64,000 nucleotides of DNA from Ariolimax columbianus (Eukaryota; Mollusca; Gastropoda; Stylommatophora; Arionidae), in assembly GCA_036924085.1 (NCBI GenBank), contig JAVGWX010000003.1, positions 132,615,023 through 132,679,022 on the forward strand, read 5' to 3'. The notes beneath the pieces are model-generated. The model did no database searches. It had not been told where the DNA came from and saw only the letters and a program-made list of their open reading frames with translations. The position numbers and the translations under genes are program-made. Of this stretch, positions 1 to 10,337 are shown piece after piece. Each line of letters starts with the position of its first letter. The first letter of the stretch is position 1.

Positions 1-38
1 GGTCCTACACATCTGTCTTCGGCAGGTTTCTACTACTG

Positions 39-190
39 AAGAGCCCATATTACACATTTTCTGCTACAGCAGAGTTTGTTTTACAAATTATCTGCTATGT
101 TAGAGCCCATTTTACATATTTTCTGCTACAGAAGAGCACATTTGACATGTTTTCGGCTACAGAATAGCTCAATTTACATATTTTCTGCTA
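39..190. repeat. Degenerate 31-bp tandem repeat, about 5 copies
   Basis: Five imperfect units each begin near GAGCCCATTTTACA and end near TTTTCTGCTACAGA. The array lies in the IPK intron to the left of exon 5. Nothing else is recognisable between base 1 and the exon. Confidence 0.7.
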
Positions 191-279
191 TGAAAAGTAT
201 GACAGCACTCTTAACAATATATACATATTATGACAGTTTTACACAACCAGGACACATAGATTTATGTTATGAACTGTAC

Positions 280-364
280 CTGGTTGGTCAGGTGGCTTAT
301 TATAGATTCCAGCAACATCAGTAAGGAAGACAACTCTTTTCACATCGTAAAAAGAACACAATGT
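280..364 (-). CDS. IPK: Isopentenyl phosphate kinase, coding exon 5
   Basis: This 85-bp exon encodes IPK residues 175-202 plus the first base of the next codon. It follows a good acceptor (pyrimidine-rich tract ending TTCACAG, bases 365-366 as AG) and ends before a GTACAG donor (274-279). It carries VVFLTDVAGIYNKPP, the nucleotide-binding T-D-V-x-G-I/V-Y motif of amino-acid-kinase-fold proteins. It joins in phase 0 to the end of exon 4, giving an uninterrupted ILSGDTVIK-TLCSFYDVKR as expected for the family. The exon leaves phase 1, so at least one more exon, with about 60-80 residues by family length, must lie left of the window. The larger open frame (239-421) runs into both introns and is not the real boundary. 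Confidence 0.86.
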
Positions 365-1365
365 CTGTGAACAGAAGCAATAGGTGAACATCTGTGATTG
401 CTGGAAATATAATACAGGCAACAGTTGATATGTGCCAGTTACAACTGCGTTGATTTAAAATAATCCAGAAGAACATAAAGTCAAATAAAATCTATCAACT
501 CTCTATGGATCAGATGCCATTTCATTTATCGTTCATATAGTTTCTGATGTTATCCATGTTGTGATATGTGCCAGTTGTGCATGCACTTATTTAAATGACA
601 AGGCCACAAAATCAGAATGACCATAAATTTTGTAAATGGCAACTACAAGTTTAGTCGAAAAATCAACGTCATTGCACACGGTTTAACCCATAAGTGATCT
701 GTTTTCCATATTTTTGGAGAATCTAAACACAATTCACAAACTCCGTAGCACCGACGAGGATCCTGTAATAGATTGGGTAGATTTTTGACATACTTTTGAA
801 TTTAAAAAAAACTACAAGTACAATATTATATTTCATTCACAAAAGAGAAAATGTGTTATCATAAAAACAAATACATTAATATATTAGTCGATTACCGCAT
901 TGTACCTTAAAGCACACTCAAGACGTTCGGGAGTATTTCAGGCATCATTTCCTTTTAAAGCAAATTTCTAGTTGGGTGTGCTCAATAATTCACACAAAAT
1001 TAATATTACAGAAATGTAATTATATAAACATGTATAATACACTCAAAATTATTTAGTTACAACTAGTTAGCTATTTAACACATATCTAAATGACTGTAGG
1101 ATTTTGTTTTTTCTTTATATTACGACATCAAAATGACATTAAAAGAGATTTGCTGACCAAATTTAAATAAAACCATATAGTCATGGTCAAACAGTTGTGG
1201 ACACATGTAAAAGAATTAGTGGTTGCCATGGTAATAACAGAAATATGGTTGCACATAAATTTGGGGTTGATGCTTTCTGTTACTACCTTTATTGCCTTTG
1301 ATATCAATGCTAGTTCTGCAGCAAATAAAGTACTTGTTTGTGTCTGTTTTGATCTATTTTCCATT
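365..1365. other. IPK intron 4, right-hand unannotated part
   Basis: This is the AT-rich 1 kb of the 4.7-kb intron 4 next to exon 5. I saw no coding motif, repeat unit or RNA gene in it. Confidence 0.6.
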
Positions 1366-1766
1366 GTGGTATTATTATTCCTGCACATAGAGCTGACAAA
1401 GAAAATAGAGAAGCATATTGAGGCCATTGAGATGTGAGTATTCAGAAGACTTGGACGAATTTCTTGGCACGATAGGAAAACCAATAATAAGGTTCAGGAA
1501 CCACTCCGGTGGAGCAGACACTTCTCAAGGAAATAAAACGCTGAAAAATAAAAAATGTTGCTCATATCAAGCCCTGTGACAGTCTGCTAAAGGTTATTTT
1601 GGAGGGAAGAATAGAGGGCTAGAGAGCCAAAGGGTGACAGAGGTACAGACAACATCAAGATGTGACCAGGACACAGTTTACCTGCATGTGGTAGCCTGGC
1701 CCGAGACAGAGACAACTGGAGATCTATTTCCGTAAACCTCAGTTGCAAGATGGCACTTGATGATGA
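1366..1766 (+). mobile_element. LINE 3' end (C-terminal region of a non-LTR reverse transcriptase)
   Basis: Read across stops and shifts, the plus strand gives KKIEKHIEAIEM, VFRRLGRISWHD, then LLKVILEGRIEG and a basic R/G-rich stretch. This is the order seen at the C-terminus of RTE-like LINEs (…EMWxxRRxLRISW…H…LxxxILEGxxxGxRxxGR…). It is a 5'-truncated, decayed copy inside IPK intron 4. A short GATGATGATAATAC tail is followed directly by a TA microsatellite. Confidence 0.7.
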
Positions 1767-1776
1767 TAATACAGAA

Positions 1777-1779
<3 letters not shown>

Positions 1780-1846
<67 letters not shown>
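1780..1846. repeat. (TA)n microsatellite
   Basis: About 33 TA units sit directly downstream of the LINE 3' end at 1766. The IY-repeat open frames here on the minus strand are artefacts of the microsatellite. Confidence 0.97.
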
Positions 1847-1847
<1 letters not shown>

Positions 1848-1849
1848 TG

Positions 1850-3605
1850 TATTTGTGTAAATGTTTGCTGGTTTTGATTGATTTGATATAGCAACTTGCT
1901 TCATGTCTTAATTTGTCAACACTTTTATGTTTGTTAGTGGTGAAGGACGGGTCTGTACCTGTTGCGATAAGCATTGAGTATTTATTATTTTGCATTATTT
2001 TGGTTTGGAGTTTATATTTATTTTGTTATTTTATTGTTTTCTATCGACATTAATTTGGTGCCAATTTTTTCTGTCCTACCTTATCGTGGTACTTGTCAAA
2101 GGATATCAATGCTGGGTGGTTTTTTTTCCCTGAATGAGTACTGAGTGTTCCTTTACTGTGGGAAAGGGGGAGGGGGAAGAAAGGAGGATGTGTACGGGTG
2201 GTAGTAGGGAAGAATAAGTCCCCTGTGCCTTCATGTACGTCATCAAAGCTGACTAAAGAGAGTTGTGCATGGGGTATGTGACTTCATCAAGTAAAGCAAT
2301 ATGCTACAGAAACCACTATTGCGCAAGTGCTTTGGCAATGGTTTCCCGGTGTGGCCAATTTTTGTGATGGCCGAAGTGAAAAAACGAACAAGAAGAAGAA
2401 GCCTGTTGTTCTAGGTCATATTTGCTCAGTCATTGAGTATCAGCTCCTTCCTTCTGAGCTCTAGTTGCAGTACTTCTAGTGCAACCTGCAATGCTTCACT
2501 TAACGCTCCCGTTATTATTGAGAATGCCTGGTTCTGAACACCCATTTCTGTCTTGCTGTTGGGCTGTATACTATACTTGCACACTCAAATTTTATTTTAC
2601 AAATGATTTGTAGAAGGTAAACATTGTCTGGTGCTAGCTCCCGCTTCCCCACCAATTTCTTTGATATACTTTATTAAGTCAAGTGTTTTTCAACAGCATT
2701 CTACTTGTTTGTCTATGTGTGTATACAACATTCACACAGCCTAAAACTATAATAGTTGTCCATCACAAGTGATGAAAACCCCTCTCTTTGTTCAGCCGTG
2801 TGGACAGTCGTATCTCTTGCTGTGTCCGCTGAAATGGGTGACTTGCGCTGTGATTTGGATTAAAGTGAGGAAGAAACTGCGCCTTTTGTCAACCTCACTC
2901 ACAGAGCCTAAGCTACCTTTTGCCAGTGGCAAGACATTCATCGAGACGACTGGAGATAGCATAGGATGCAGATTTTGTCTCAGGGTTACCACCGAAGCCT
3001 TTCCGTAAACAGGTAACCCGCAGGGTAGAAAGGTGGGAAGGCATCTAACGCAGTTTGTCGTGCCTTTTCGATAACAAGAGGTCGTATGGACAACACTCAG
3101 CGTGTGAGTGAGTCTGGCATCTCTCCCCAGCTGTATTCATCTCATCATAGTAGCATCTAAAATTCCCACACGCCAAATTCGTAAAGGTGAACCGGCAGAA
3201 CTAACCCGTGAAATACGACACAGGTATAAGCGTAGTTCCATTCACTGAATGATTCAGCCGGCGTCCAGACCAGGATAAACGGATGGAAGAAATCACAAAA
3301 AAAGAACGAAATAACAAGTCCCGACGGAAAACAACACCACGTTTCCGTGAACACAAGTGTAAGTCGTCGACTAGTGTGAATTCCAGGCAAATCCGTGGTC
3401 TGGCGGCATCCATAATGATCCAAAACAGTAGAGAAATGTAGACTCGCAGCCAGTTATGGCGCCATCTTTGCCAGATCTAAAACTAAACAGCCACCAAAGT
3501 ACTACCCAGTGAACAAATCAACAAACCCCAAGAATTTAAAACTCTGAACACTTAAAACCATTCAACCCTTTCCGCCATCATTTCAAAATACAAGAACAAA
3601 TACAG
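1850..3605. other. IPK intron 4, middle part, no gene seen
   Basis: A stretch near 2280-2400 ends in AACAAGAAGAAGAAG, resembling the tail of family B and of LINE family C, and may be a short retroposon. The open frames at 2769-3008 and 3157-3423 match no family I know and have no splice or codon evidence. Confidence 0.5.
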
Positions 3606-3958
3606 AGGAAGACTAACGTCTGGTCAGGCAAATCATGATGATCATATATGTTAGTCAGGGTCAGGCAAAAAATACTAGCAAAGACCCTCACCTCAACTTC
3701 TCAGTAGTTCTTCCTGAAAACCGGCTGTTTTCATGGCAGCCTGACTAACAAGGTGAGGGATTGACGTGATCATCGTTGTAGTGAGCGACACACAGATGAA
3801 GCCAAGTATAACACAAACGCCTGGAGGACCCCAGTCCACCTTCATCAGCACGCTCAGGATGTGAGGAAAGCTACAACAACCCGCCACTAAATGTCCTTTT
3901 CAGGGCGCACAAAAAGAGTAATCCTACTCATTGTGGGGATTCAACAACAAGAACAGAT
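3606..3958 (+). repeat. Family A interspersed repeat
   Basis: A near-full copy, slightly 5'-truncated, runs from GGAAGACTAACGTCTGGTCA through the CCCTCACCT…AGGTGAGGG stem, GCCAAG, CCCCAGTCCACCTTCATCAG and GCGCACAAAAAGAGTAA to the CAACAACAAG tail. Flanks AAGAACAAATACAG and AAGAACAGATTTAG agree at 11 of 14 positions and may be a target duplication. It lies in IPK intron 4. Confidence 0.8.
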
Positions 3959-4139
3959 TTAGTCATCTTCACATTCTATCCCCTCTCCATGTCTTTGAAT
4001 GCTGGATTCCAATATCTGAGAAATTCCTAACCAACCTCCTTAAATCCATTCCAGAACTTACATCCTAAGACACCGGGTCACTTGTGCATTGCTGAAAACT
4101 GGCAAATATAGGAAGAAACAAATCACAAGCAAATATTTC

Positions 4140-4850
4140 TACCAACTAAAGAACTACAAATAAAATATATCATCTACAACAATTTCAGACAGAAGTGAAT
4201 GAACCAGCGCCCTGCAGATATGACTACAAGAACTCTATTTACAGACACGTTCCAGTTCAACCCAAAGATAGCCTTAACAGCTTCAGCTGAAGAGACCAGA
4301 CTACAATCAATTTTCAGATTGTAAACAAGACATGTGACCTTGAACAAACACCTAGACAGAGTGACAACAGACGAAATACCATACAACAAGCATTGCTACA
4401 GAAAAGTAGAGGAAACAGTAGAACCCCACCTTTTGTATTGCCCATCATTATCAGAGCTGCAGAAGTAACTACTATCACCAATCCCTCCATCACTAACACC
4501 CTACATGGAAAAATAAAACTGGGAAAAGTACATTCTTCTTCTTATTCGTACGCTGTCAAATGTCAACCTGTATTTTTTCAAAGAAAGCAGCGGTCATCCT
4601 GAGGCTGTCGACACTGCCATAGAGCTTGTCTAGTGTTGCCACTGCTGATGGCCACAGGAAAAGTACATTCAACAAACTGGTATAGGAACAGAAGGAGTGA
4701 AAACTGATTTTCACAGGGACTGGAAAAAGCCAATCAAGTTTTTAAATATTTAACAAACAGAGTTACACCTCTTGTCTCAACCATTAACATAAACTTCTAG
4801 TTAAATTAATCCGGGCAGTAAAGAGATAAGCAACAGCTGATAAATGCCAG
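4140..4850 (+). mobile_element. LINE fragment: post-RT cysteine/histidine region and 3' end
   Basis: The plus-strand frame (with stops) gives HVTLNKHLDRVTTDE, then KHCYRKVEETVEPHLLYCPS. This is the H-x-LN-x-HLxRxG…CxxC…ETVEHLLxxCP pattern found after the RNase H domain of many LINEs. The copy is decayed and lies in IPK intron 4. It is interrupted at 4536-4656 by a second, shorter LINE copy. Confidence 0.65.
4522..4670 (-). mobile_element. 121-bp LINE family C 3' end with 14-bp target duplication
   Basis: The insert (4536-4656) is flanked by exact direct repeats GGAAAAGTACATTC at 4522-4535 and 4657-4670. On the minus strand it encodes WPSAVATLDKLYGSVDSLRM then TAAFFEKIQ and a stop, followed by a GAATAAGAAGAA tail. 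This is the same C-terminal sequence and tail as the copy at 11750-11965. It is a severely 5'-truncated retrotransposition event into an older LINE. Confidence 0.85.
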
Positions 4851-4914
4851 AAGGTGAACATTTTCTTTACATTTCTTTATTGAAAGTAACACATGCTATT
4901 TTAGTTACCTTGAT

Positions 4915-5078
4915 ACTGCCGAAGACGGATGTGTCAGACCGAAAGGTGCAATTATCGCAGTGAAACTGTAAACTAGCGACACAACGCATTCCGTTCTCCG
5001 GACTACATCTTGCTACTTGCAAAGTCCTGTTCAGGACTTGGTAGCGGGAGATTGAGAACGAACGCAGAAGAAGAAGTT
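4915..5078 (+). repeat. Family B repeat, 5'-truncated
   Basis: This copy runs from CCGAAGACGGATGTGTCAGA to the characteristic end GAGAACGAACGCAGAAGAAG. Its tail stops immediately inside the splice donor of IPK exon 4: the first five intron bases (5080-5076) are unique and the repeat begins at about +6. It matches the inverted copy at 5365-5530. Confidence 0.85.
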
Positions 5079-5080
5079 AC

Positions 5081-5242
5081 CTTGATAACTGTGTCGCCGC
5101 TAAGAATGCAACATCCTAATCCAATATCCTGACTACCATCTCCATGGAACACAGGAACAAAGCTGTGTTGAAGCATCTGCGTCACAACTGAACTGGACCA
5201 TTTTACAGGCTGTCTGTTGTCTGTTTCCCATGAGCTGCCTGG
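5081..5242 (-). CDS. IPK: Isopentenyl phosphate kinase, coding exon 4
   Basis: This 162-bp exon (54 codons, phase 0 at both ends) encodes residues 121-174. The acceptor is TTGTCATCCAG and the donor is AAG|GTAACT. It begins PGSSWETDNRQPVKW and ends with FVPVFHGDGSQD and GCCILSGDTVIK. In IPK the S/P-x-x-SW region follows the P-A-V strand, and the V-P-V-x-HGD and ILSGD motifs line the nucleotide and metal site of the amino-acid-kinase fold. The larger open frame around it (5003-5518) continues into repeat DNA on both sides and is not the true exon. Two inverted family B repeats bracket the exon. Confidence 0.9.
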
Positions 5243-5364
5243 CTGGATGACAATTGGACAGTGGATAAAATGACAAAATGAAAGAACTGCATGCACAGAG
5301 TTGTGACTAGGCAATATCAACTTGTTCAGTGTCAACAACATTGTAATATGTATGTCAGGCCAAG

Positions 5365-5748
5365 CTCCTCTTCTTCTCCTTCTTCTTCGTTCGTTCTCAA
5401 TCTCCCACTGCCAAACCCTGAAAGGGCTTAAGTAGCAGAATGTAGTCCAGAGAACGGAATGCGTTGTGTCGTAGTTTACAGCTTGACTGCGATATCTGCA
5501 CCATTCGGCCCAACACATCCGACTTCAGCAAGCATTTTTTGAGTACCGGGTTAGCATTCCCTCTTCAATCCCTTCTCCTTAACCAGTCTGCCCTGCTGCA
5601 GCCTGTTATCCAGGATCACCGCGTGGAGGTGAAGAAGGGTCTTGGCAGCTATGGTTCGCTGGCCCTGACGCTAGCAGTCAGCTATGGGTCGCTGACCACT
5701 GCAGCTCATGCGCTGCTCAGCATCTTGACCCCAGGCCAAGCTAAACAA
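5365..5748 (-). repeat. Family B repeat, near full length
   Basis: Read on the minus strand, the copy ends in GAACGAACGAAGAAGAAG (5400-5365). It includes the CGACACAACGCATTCCGTTC and GCAGACTGGTTAAGGAG blocks seen in the other B copies. The plus-strand open frame 5464-5754 falls inside it and partly recurs in the copy at 12570-12910, but that follows from repeat homology and is not evidence of a gene. Confidence 0.85.
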
Positions 5749-5844
5749 CTTTAATTGCCATTTTTCTGTGCTAACACTAATGTCAGAGTCAAATGAAACA
5801 TACCGACTAAGACTTCACCTGTCATTCATACTATGCACCTGGAA

Positions 5845-6035
5845 ACACCTGTGTTATAGCAGCTTGGCCAACAAGGTGGACATCAACACTGTGATCTCTG
5901 TGGAGTTGAGATTGCTGAAAAGACTTACATTGCACAACAGCTAGGAGGACCTAGGCCCACCTTCTTCAGCATGCCCCAGTATGTAAGAAGAACCACTGCA
6001 AACTTGCTAGCAGAGAAAACTAATCAAGAGGGAAG
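5845..6035 (+). repeat. Divergent family A repeat (subfamily A2), partial
   Basis: GCTTGGCCAACAAGGTGGACATC, CTAGGAGGACC, CCCACCTTCTTCAGCATGCC and GTATGTAAGAAG align in order with the second half of family A. The same variant occurs at 31970-32180 and 49665-49880. It lies in IPK intron 3. Confidence 0.6.
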
Positions 6036-6365
6036 AACTCAGTAAGAGTAACAGGCAAAATAACAACAATTGTAACTTTCACATCAACAATCATATGGGA
6101 TTTGTTCTATCCTGTTACTGAATAACTATATGATCTATGTTTGTATTTAACCTTGCACGATATACAAGGATTACATAATTATCATAAACAATTTCAACGT
6201 TAGAGTAGAGAATTGTCAAAACTACACAATCCCCATGCTCGTATTCAATGTCACAGTGAAATGTAAGTACTAAATAGTGTTCTAGCATGTCACAAATTGT
6301 TGTAACAGAGTGAAAGTGGAAGCCACTCACATAGTGACTAACACATTAATCTGGGTTGCCTCTAT

Positions 6366-6785
6366 ATGACAAAATACTCAGCAACTGTTAATAACTGTTT
6401 GGAGATGAGATGTTTCCTAAAACATTTAAACGTCACGTACAAAGATCGAGTTACAAACGAGGAAATCCGAAATAGAATTACAACGGCAATAGGGCCTTTC
6501 GAAGATCTCTTGGCAACTGTCAAAAGAAGGAAACTCACTTGGTACGGTCACATATCGAGATCAAATGGTCTTGCAAACACAATCCTCCACGGGAAGGTGC
6601 ATGGCAGACGACGAAGAGGCCGGCCCAAAAAGAGATGGGAGGACAACATAAAAGAATGGACCAGTCTCTGACCAGAAGAGTCACAGGCAGCGGCATCTGA
6701 CAGAGAGGGATGGCGTGGAGTTGTGAGAATGTCTTCATGTGTGCCCCAACGACCTCACCGGTTACGGTATGACCTGACCTGACAA
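6366..6785 (+). mobile_element. LINE 3' end, family R1 (RTE-like C-terminus)
   Basis: The frame reads MRCFLKHLNVTYKDRVTNEE, then LTWYGHISRSNGLANTIL and RRRRGRPKKRWEDNIKEW, ending after a stop in a non-coding tail that includes TATGACCTGACCTGAC. This is the classic C-terminus of RTE-like LINEs. The longer minus-strand copies at 61110-63060 and 28625-29700 share it. The reverse transcriptase itself is missing, so the copy is 5'-truncated. Confidence 0.85.
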
Positions 6786-6799
6786 TTACACATTTCCAG

Positions 6800-7080
6800 A
6801 CATGTTTTTATTTTACTTGACTTCTAATGTAAGTAGTTTTCTCAGACTCTGATGATGTATTTTCTTGACCTGTACGTAACATCTTAATGACAGTTTCTCT
6901 TCTCTGAACATTTGCACATTGTCCAAATTTCTGTGCCATACAGTAAAGACGAATGTACATAACACTTGATCATTGTCATTTTAAATTTATGAGTGACTTA
7001 TTTAGATGTCAACATGTGACTTATGTTGGTGAGAACATATGTGGTCAACCCTATTATTGTCCTGATTTACATTTCATAAG
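6800..7080 (-). mobile_element. LINE fragment, C-terminal part, split by SINE
   Basis: The minus strand gives KFKMTMIKCYVHSSLLYGTE then IWTMCKCSEKRN, the region after the polymerase domain (…RxIKCYVxSxLLYGxExWT…). The rest of the same element continues at 7335-7605, so the tRNA-derived repeat between them was inserted later. Confidence 0.6.
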
Positions 7081-7334
7081 GGATTCCATGGCGAAGTGGT
7101 TGAGCCGTCTGCCTCGTGATCGAGTGGTGTGGATTCGACTCCGGACTCCACCGTCTTTTTCACGGGTTCCCTGCATCTTGTAGTCGCTCTCTAGTCGTCT
7201 TGTTCTTGACTTGCCACTGGGGTCGGACGGCTCGAGACGAGAGAGTGAGGATAAAAAGTAGCGCAGTTAATCCTTACTAAAAATAGCGCTAGCAGATAAA
7301 TTATGCCATCATCGTCTACGATGGACGGCGGCCT
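7081..7334 (+). repeat. tRNA-derived SINE
   Basis: The head (TGGCGAAGTGGTTGAGCC … GTGGATTCGACTCC) resembles tRNA A- and B-box promoter elements in correct order and spacing. The acceptor ends do not pair, so this is a SINE head, not a working tRNA gene. It interrupts a minus-strand LINE inside IPK intron 3. Confidence 0.6.
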
Positions 7335-7605
7335 TTGCCTTCACATCTCCCATTATAATTTTTGTCAGTGTTAATATACAATCCTTTCACTTGTCTTTTG
7401 TTCTTTGCTTGAATCAATTCCTTTAGTTCTTATTCACTTTCAGCCATCAGAACTGTGTCGTTTGCATATCAGAGATTTATTCGTATTCCATTGATAATGA
7501 GGGTTGGCATTTCCTTTTATCTGTCAAAAAATGTGTTTTGTGTAAATGTTAAGGGAACAGTATACATCCTTGTCACATTCCACCTTTGATCCACATGGGA
7601 GGCAT
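7335..7605 (-). mobile_element. LINE reverse transcriptase fragment, right part of the split element
   Basis: With frame shifts the minus strand reads INGIRIN, then YANDTVLMAES and ELKELIQAKN. This corresponds to RT motif C (Y-A-D-D-T-V-L-x-A), with the first catalytic Asp replaced by Asn. The copy is dead and joins the fragment at 6800-7080 across the SINE. Confidence 0.65.
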
Positions 7606-7617
7606 GTTATTACATGC

Positions 7618-8098
7618 AGCTATTACTGCGCTTCGGGATCAAACTTCAGCATATAATAATTTGTAATGGCTTTTTGGAGGTTTTTGTGACAAGAGTAACA
7701 GTAGTGGTCTGGCCTTGTCCCTGTATTCTACTTCTACTTGGCACCTCACGAAGGATAGTAGCCTATATATTTTACTGGGGCATGAAAGGAGAGCAAAGAA
7801 TAGTAATGCTGTAATCTGCTAGGTATGTAATCATCATTGGCTCTTTTTGTCTAGTCAGACGATAGTAATTGTGCTTTTAGCACAAAGCCCGGAAAGAAAT
7901 ATAGAGACCATGTGTTGCCCATGCAGTATGGTCCATCTCTCGGTCTGCCTTGGTTGCTCCAAGGAAAATGTGATACCAATACATTTGGAACATGGCGAGC
8001 TGCAGAAGCTGCCGGATCAGCAGAGCTATGCTGTATCTGTTCGCCTGTCTGGGCTTCGTTCCTAGACCAGCCGCCAACCAAGGCTAAGGGCCTAGTCT
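7618..8098 (+). repeat. 481-bp perfect inverted repeat, copy 1
   Basis: Every stretch I compared is identical to the reverse complement of 15022-15502, and both copies are exactly 481 bp. The shared ends are AGCTATTACTGCG and GGGCCTAGTCT. Flanks differ, and I see no terminal inverted repeat or target duplication. The open frames inside are mirror copies and match no protein I know. This copy is in IPK intron 3; its partner is in intron 2, so exon 3 lies between them. Confidence 0.95.
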
Positions 8099-8734
8099 GC
8101 CCTGCCACAACACTCAGCTGAGGTTGCCTTTCCTCGCTCTAGGATAGGGCATTGTATCTTTTTGCTTGTGCTCCTTCGCACATCATCGGTTGTCAGGTTT
8201 AGTAGACGTTGACCAACTTTCAGAATTATCAGAAAACAGGTTGCACAGTCATATCTGACAAAACCCGACAAAATACGCTGCAAGGCTTCAGATAGTTTGA
8301 AATCAGAGTTTTCCTTCTCCTAAATGAGCTGCCTTTCTAGCCTCATCTGCCCAAAACTACTGGTTTTAAGACGCCAGTGGCTCACCTTCCCATCGTTCTC
8401 CTGTTCGTCAAAATATTTCTGCTGCGCGAAGGCCAGGAGATGGACTTTGTTGTGAGAAGCTATGTGAGAAGCACGCCATGGGAGCATTTAGATGGTGTTG
8501 AGAGTTCATCCTAAACCCCACCCCCAGCTATAACAACATTTAGAACCTAAGTATGTAATAAGAGGTGAATAAAGGGGGTTAGACAAAGGGTTAACTATCA
8601 CACAACCTATAGAAACTTTAAGACATAATTCAAAGTTCAGACGATCTCTACAACCCATAGTACAAGAGGAGCAGCTTAGTCAAGTAACAAAGTGTAAGAC
8701 CACCATTGCTGTTGGGTCCTTTCGGATGTCTGTG
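8099..8734. other. IPK intron 3, no gene; short shared repeat block
   Basis: A block near 8285-8345 (AAATCAGAGTTTTCCTTCTCC…GAGCTGCCTTTC) resembles 51015-51060 and marks another interspersed repeat. Nothing else is recognised. Confidence 0.4.
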
Positions 8735-9030
8735 ACATCCAGTGTGCTCCAGTGTACTTTGTGTGCTCTTGTAGTAGTGTATACTGTAGTACTTTGTGTG
8801 CTCTTGCAGTAGTGGATACTGTAGCACTTGTAATAGTGGATACTGCAGCACTTTGTGTGCTCTTGTAATAGTGGATACTGTAGTACTTGTGTGCTCTTGT
8901 AGTAGTGGATACTGTAGCACTTGTGTGCTCTTGTAGTAGTGGATACTGTAGCACTGTGTGCTCTTGTAATACTGGACACTGTAGCTCTTTGTGTGCTCTT
9001 GCAGTAGTGGCTACCTACTGTATCAATTTG
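8735..9030. repeat. Minisatellite, unit about 34-38 bp, about 8 copies
   Basis: Units contain TTGTGTGCTCTTGTAGTAGT and GGATACTGTAGCAC with small length variation. Three overlapping minus-strand open frames here are by-products of the array. Confidence 0.9.
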
Positions 9031-9209
9031 TATGCTATGTAGCAGTGCTACTTTAGCCCTTTGGTTTTTTACAATGAAGCTACCAGCCCCATACACAAGC
9101 CTTTTCCAGCCGAATCGCCACTTAACAAAGAATATAAATGAGACAAGAAGAAGAGCACTGATCATCACATCATCACATGAGACACAGTACTAAATAAGTT
9201 GACACTTAC

Positions 9210-9269
9210 TGAACACGCAACAGCTGGAACTCCTGCTTCAACTAAACTGTGGACAACCAGCTGGTTCAA
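9210..9269 (-). CDS. IPK: Isopentenyl phosphate kinase, coding exon 3
   Basis: This 60-bp exon is too short for an ORF list. It encodes residues 101-120, LNQLVVHSLVEAGVPAVACS, between acceptor TGTGTCACAG and donor TCA|GTAAGT. The L-N-x-x-V-V…L-x-x-x-G-x-P-A-V pattern is the helix and strand that follow TRQSVTK in IPK. Exon 2 ends with exactly TRQSVTK and exon 4 starts PGSSW. Both edges are phase 0. Skipping it would keep the frame but remove a core helix and strand. Confidence 0.87.
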
Positions 9270-9397
9270 CTGTGACACATAAAAACACATCAACCATGAC
9301 ATTCAATATTTGAACAAGTCTATTTAATCAACTTTATAAATTATGCGACTATTAAATATATATCGTCAAACATCGTTGAGTGGGCCATTTACTATGA

Positions 9398-9978
9398 AGA
9401 AGGGGAGGAAGACTAACGTCTGGTCAGGCAAAATATACTGATCACACATGTTAGCCAGGGTCTGGCAAAATATACTGATCAGACATGTTAGTCAGGGTCT
9501 GGCAAAATATACTGATCAGACATGTTAGTCAGGGTCAGGCAAAATATACTGATCGGACATGTTAGTCAGGATCTGGCAAAATATACTGATCAGACATGTT
9601 AGCCAGGGTCTGGCAAAATATACTGATCAGACATGTTAGCCAGGGTCTGGCAAAATATACTGATCAGACATGTTAGCCAGGGTCTGGCAAAATATACTTA
9701 CCAAGACCCTCACCTCGACTTCCGAGTAGCCTTCTCTGGAAACGGGCTGTTTTCATGGCAGACTGACTAACACAGTGAGGGATCGATGTGATCCCTGTAG
9801 TATCCCTGTAGTAGTGAGTGACACGCACATGAAGCCAAGCATAGCCCAACCGCCTGGATGACCTCGATCCACCTTCATCAGCAAGCTTGGCATGCGAGGA
9901 AAGCTACTGCAACCCACCATTTAACGTCCTTTTCAGTGCGCACAAAAGAGTAATCCTACTCATTGTCGGCACTCACAA
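9398..9978 (+). repeat. Family A repeat with an expanded 5' segment
   Basis: Starts GGGGAGGAAGACTAACGTCT and ends GGCACTCACAAACAAC. The segment around ATGTTAGCCAGGGTCTGGCA, present once in other copies, is repeated about seven times (9440-9700), making this copy about 580 bp instead of 350. It lies about 130 bp upstream of IPK exon 3 in transcript direction. Confidence 0.85.
9430..9700. repeat. 37-bp tandem repeat inside family A
   Basis: About seven near-identical 37-bp units contain AGACATGTTAGCCAGGGTCT and GGCAAAATATACTGATC. They were amplified from the internal family A sequence itself. Confidence 0.9.
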
Positions 9979-10337
9979 ACAACTGTAAAGAACGGATGAT
10001 TGATAGAGCACAATGGCAGGAATATGGTACCACAGAGACAAAAAGCAGCCACAAGGATGATGACTACCGCACTGGTCTGACTACCTTGCATTCCGCAACA
10101 ACATTCACGATGTTACAGGTGGGCGACTGACTATCAAATGGTCATTCTAACATGGGCCATGGCAGAGACTGTTGGAAGAGAAGCTGGGCTCCGCAACCAG
10201 TAGCTTAGCTGGGGGGAGGGCTTTCCACTCAGGGAGGGACCTTTTTGGGGGTAACACTTTTGGTCTACGGTAGTGCAACGAAAAGAAAAGTATTTTTCTA
10301 CCAGGATAGACAAAATATTTTACCATTTACTGTTATT

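Noticed and set aside
5003..5518. 171-codon minus-strand frame taken as one gene
   Set aside because: Only the middle (5081-5242) is coding; both sides are intron and family B repeat, with splice sites at the exon edges.
7083..7150. Candidate tRNA gene
   Set aside because: A- and B-box-like words are present, but the acceptor ends do not pair and the sequence continues into a longer non-tRNA body, so it is a SINE head.
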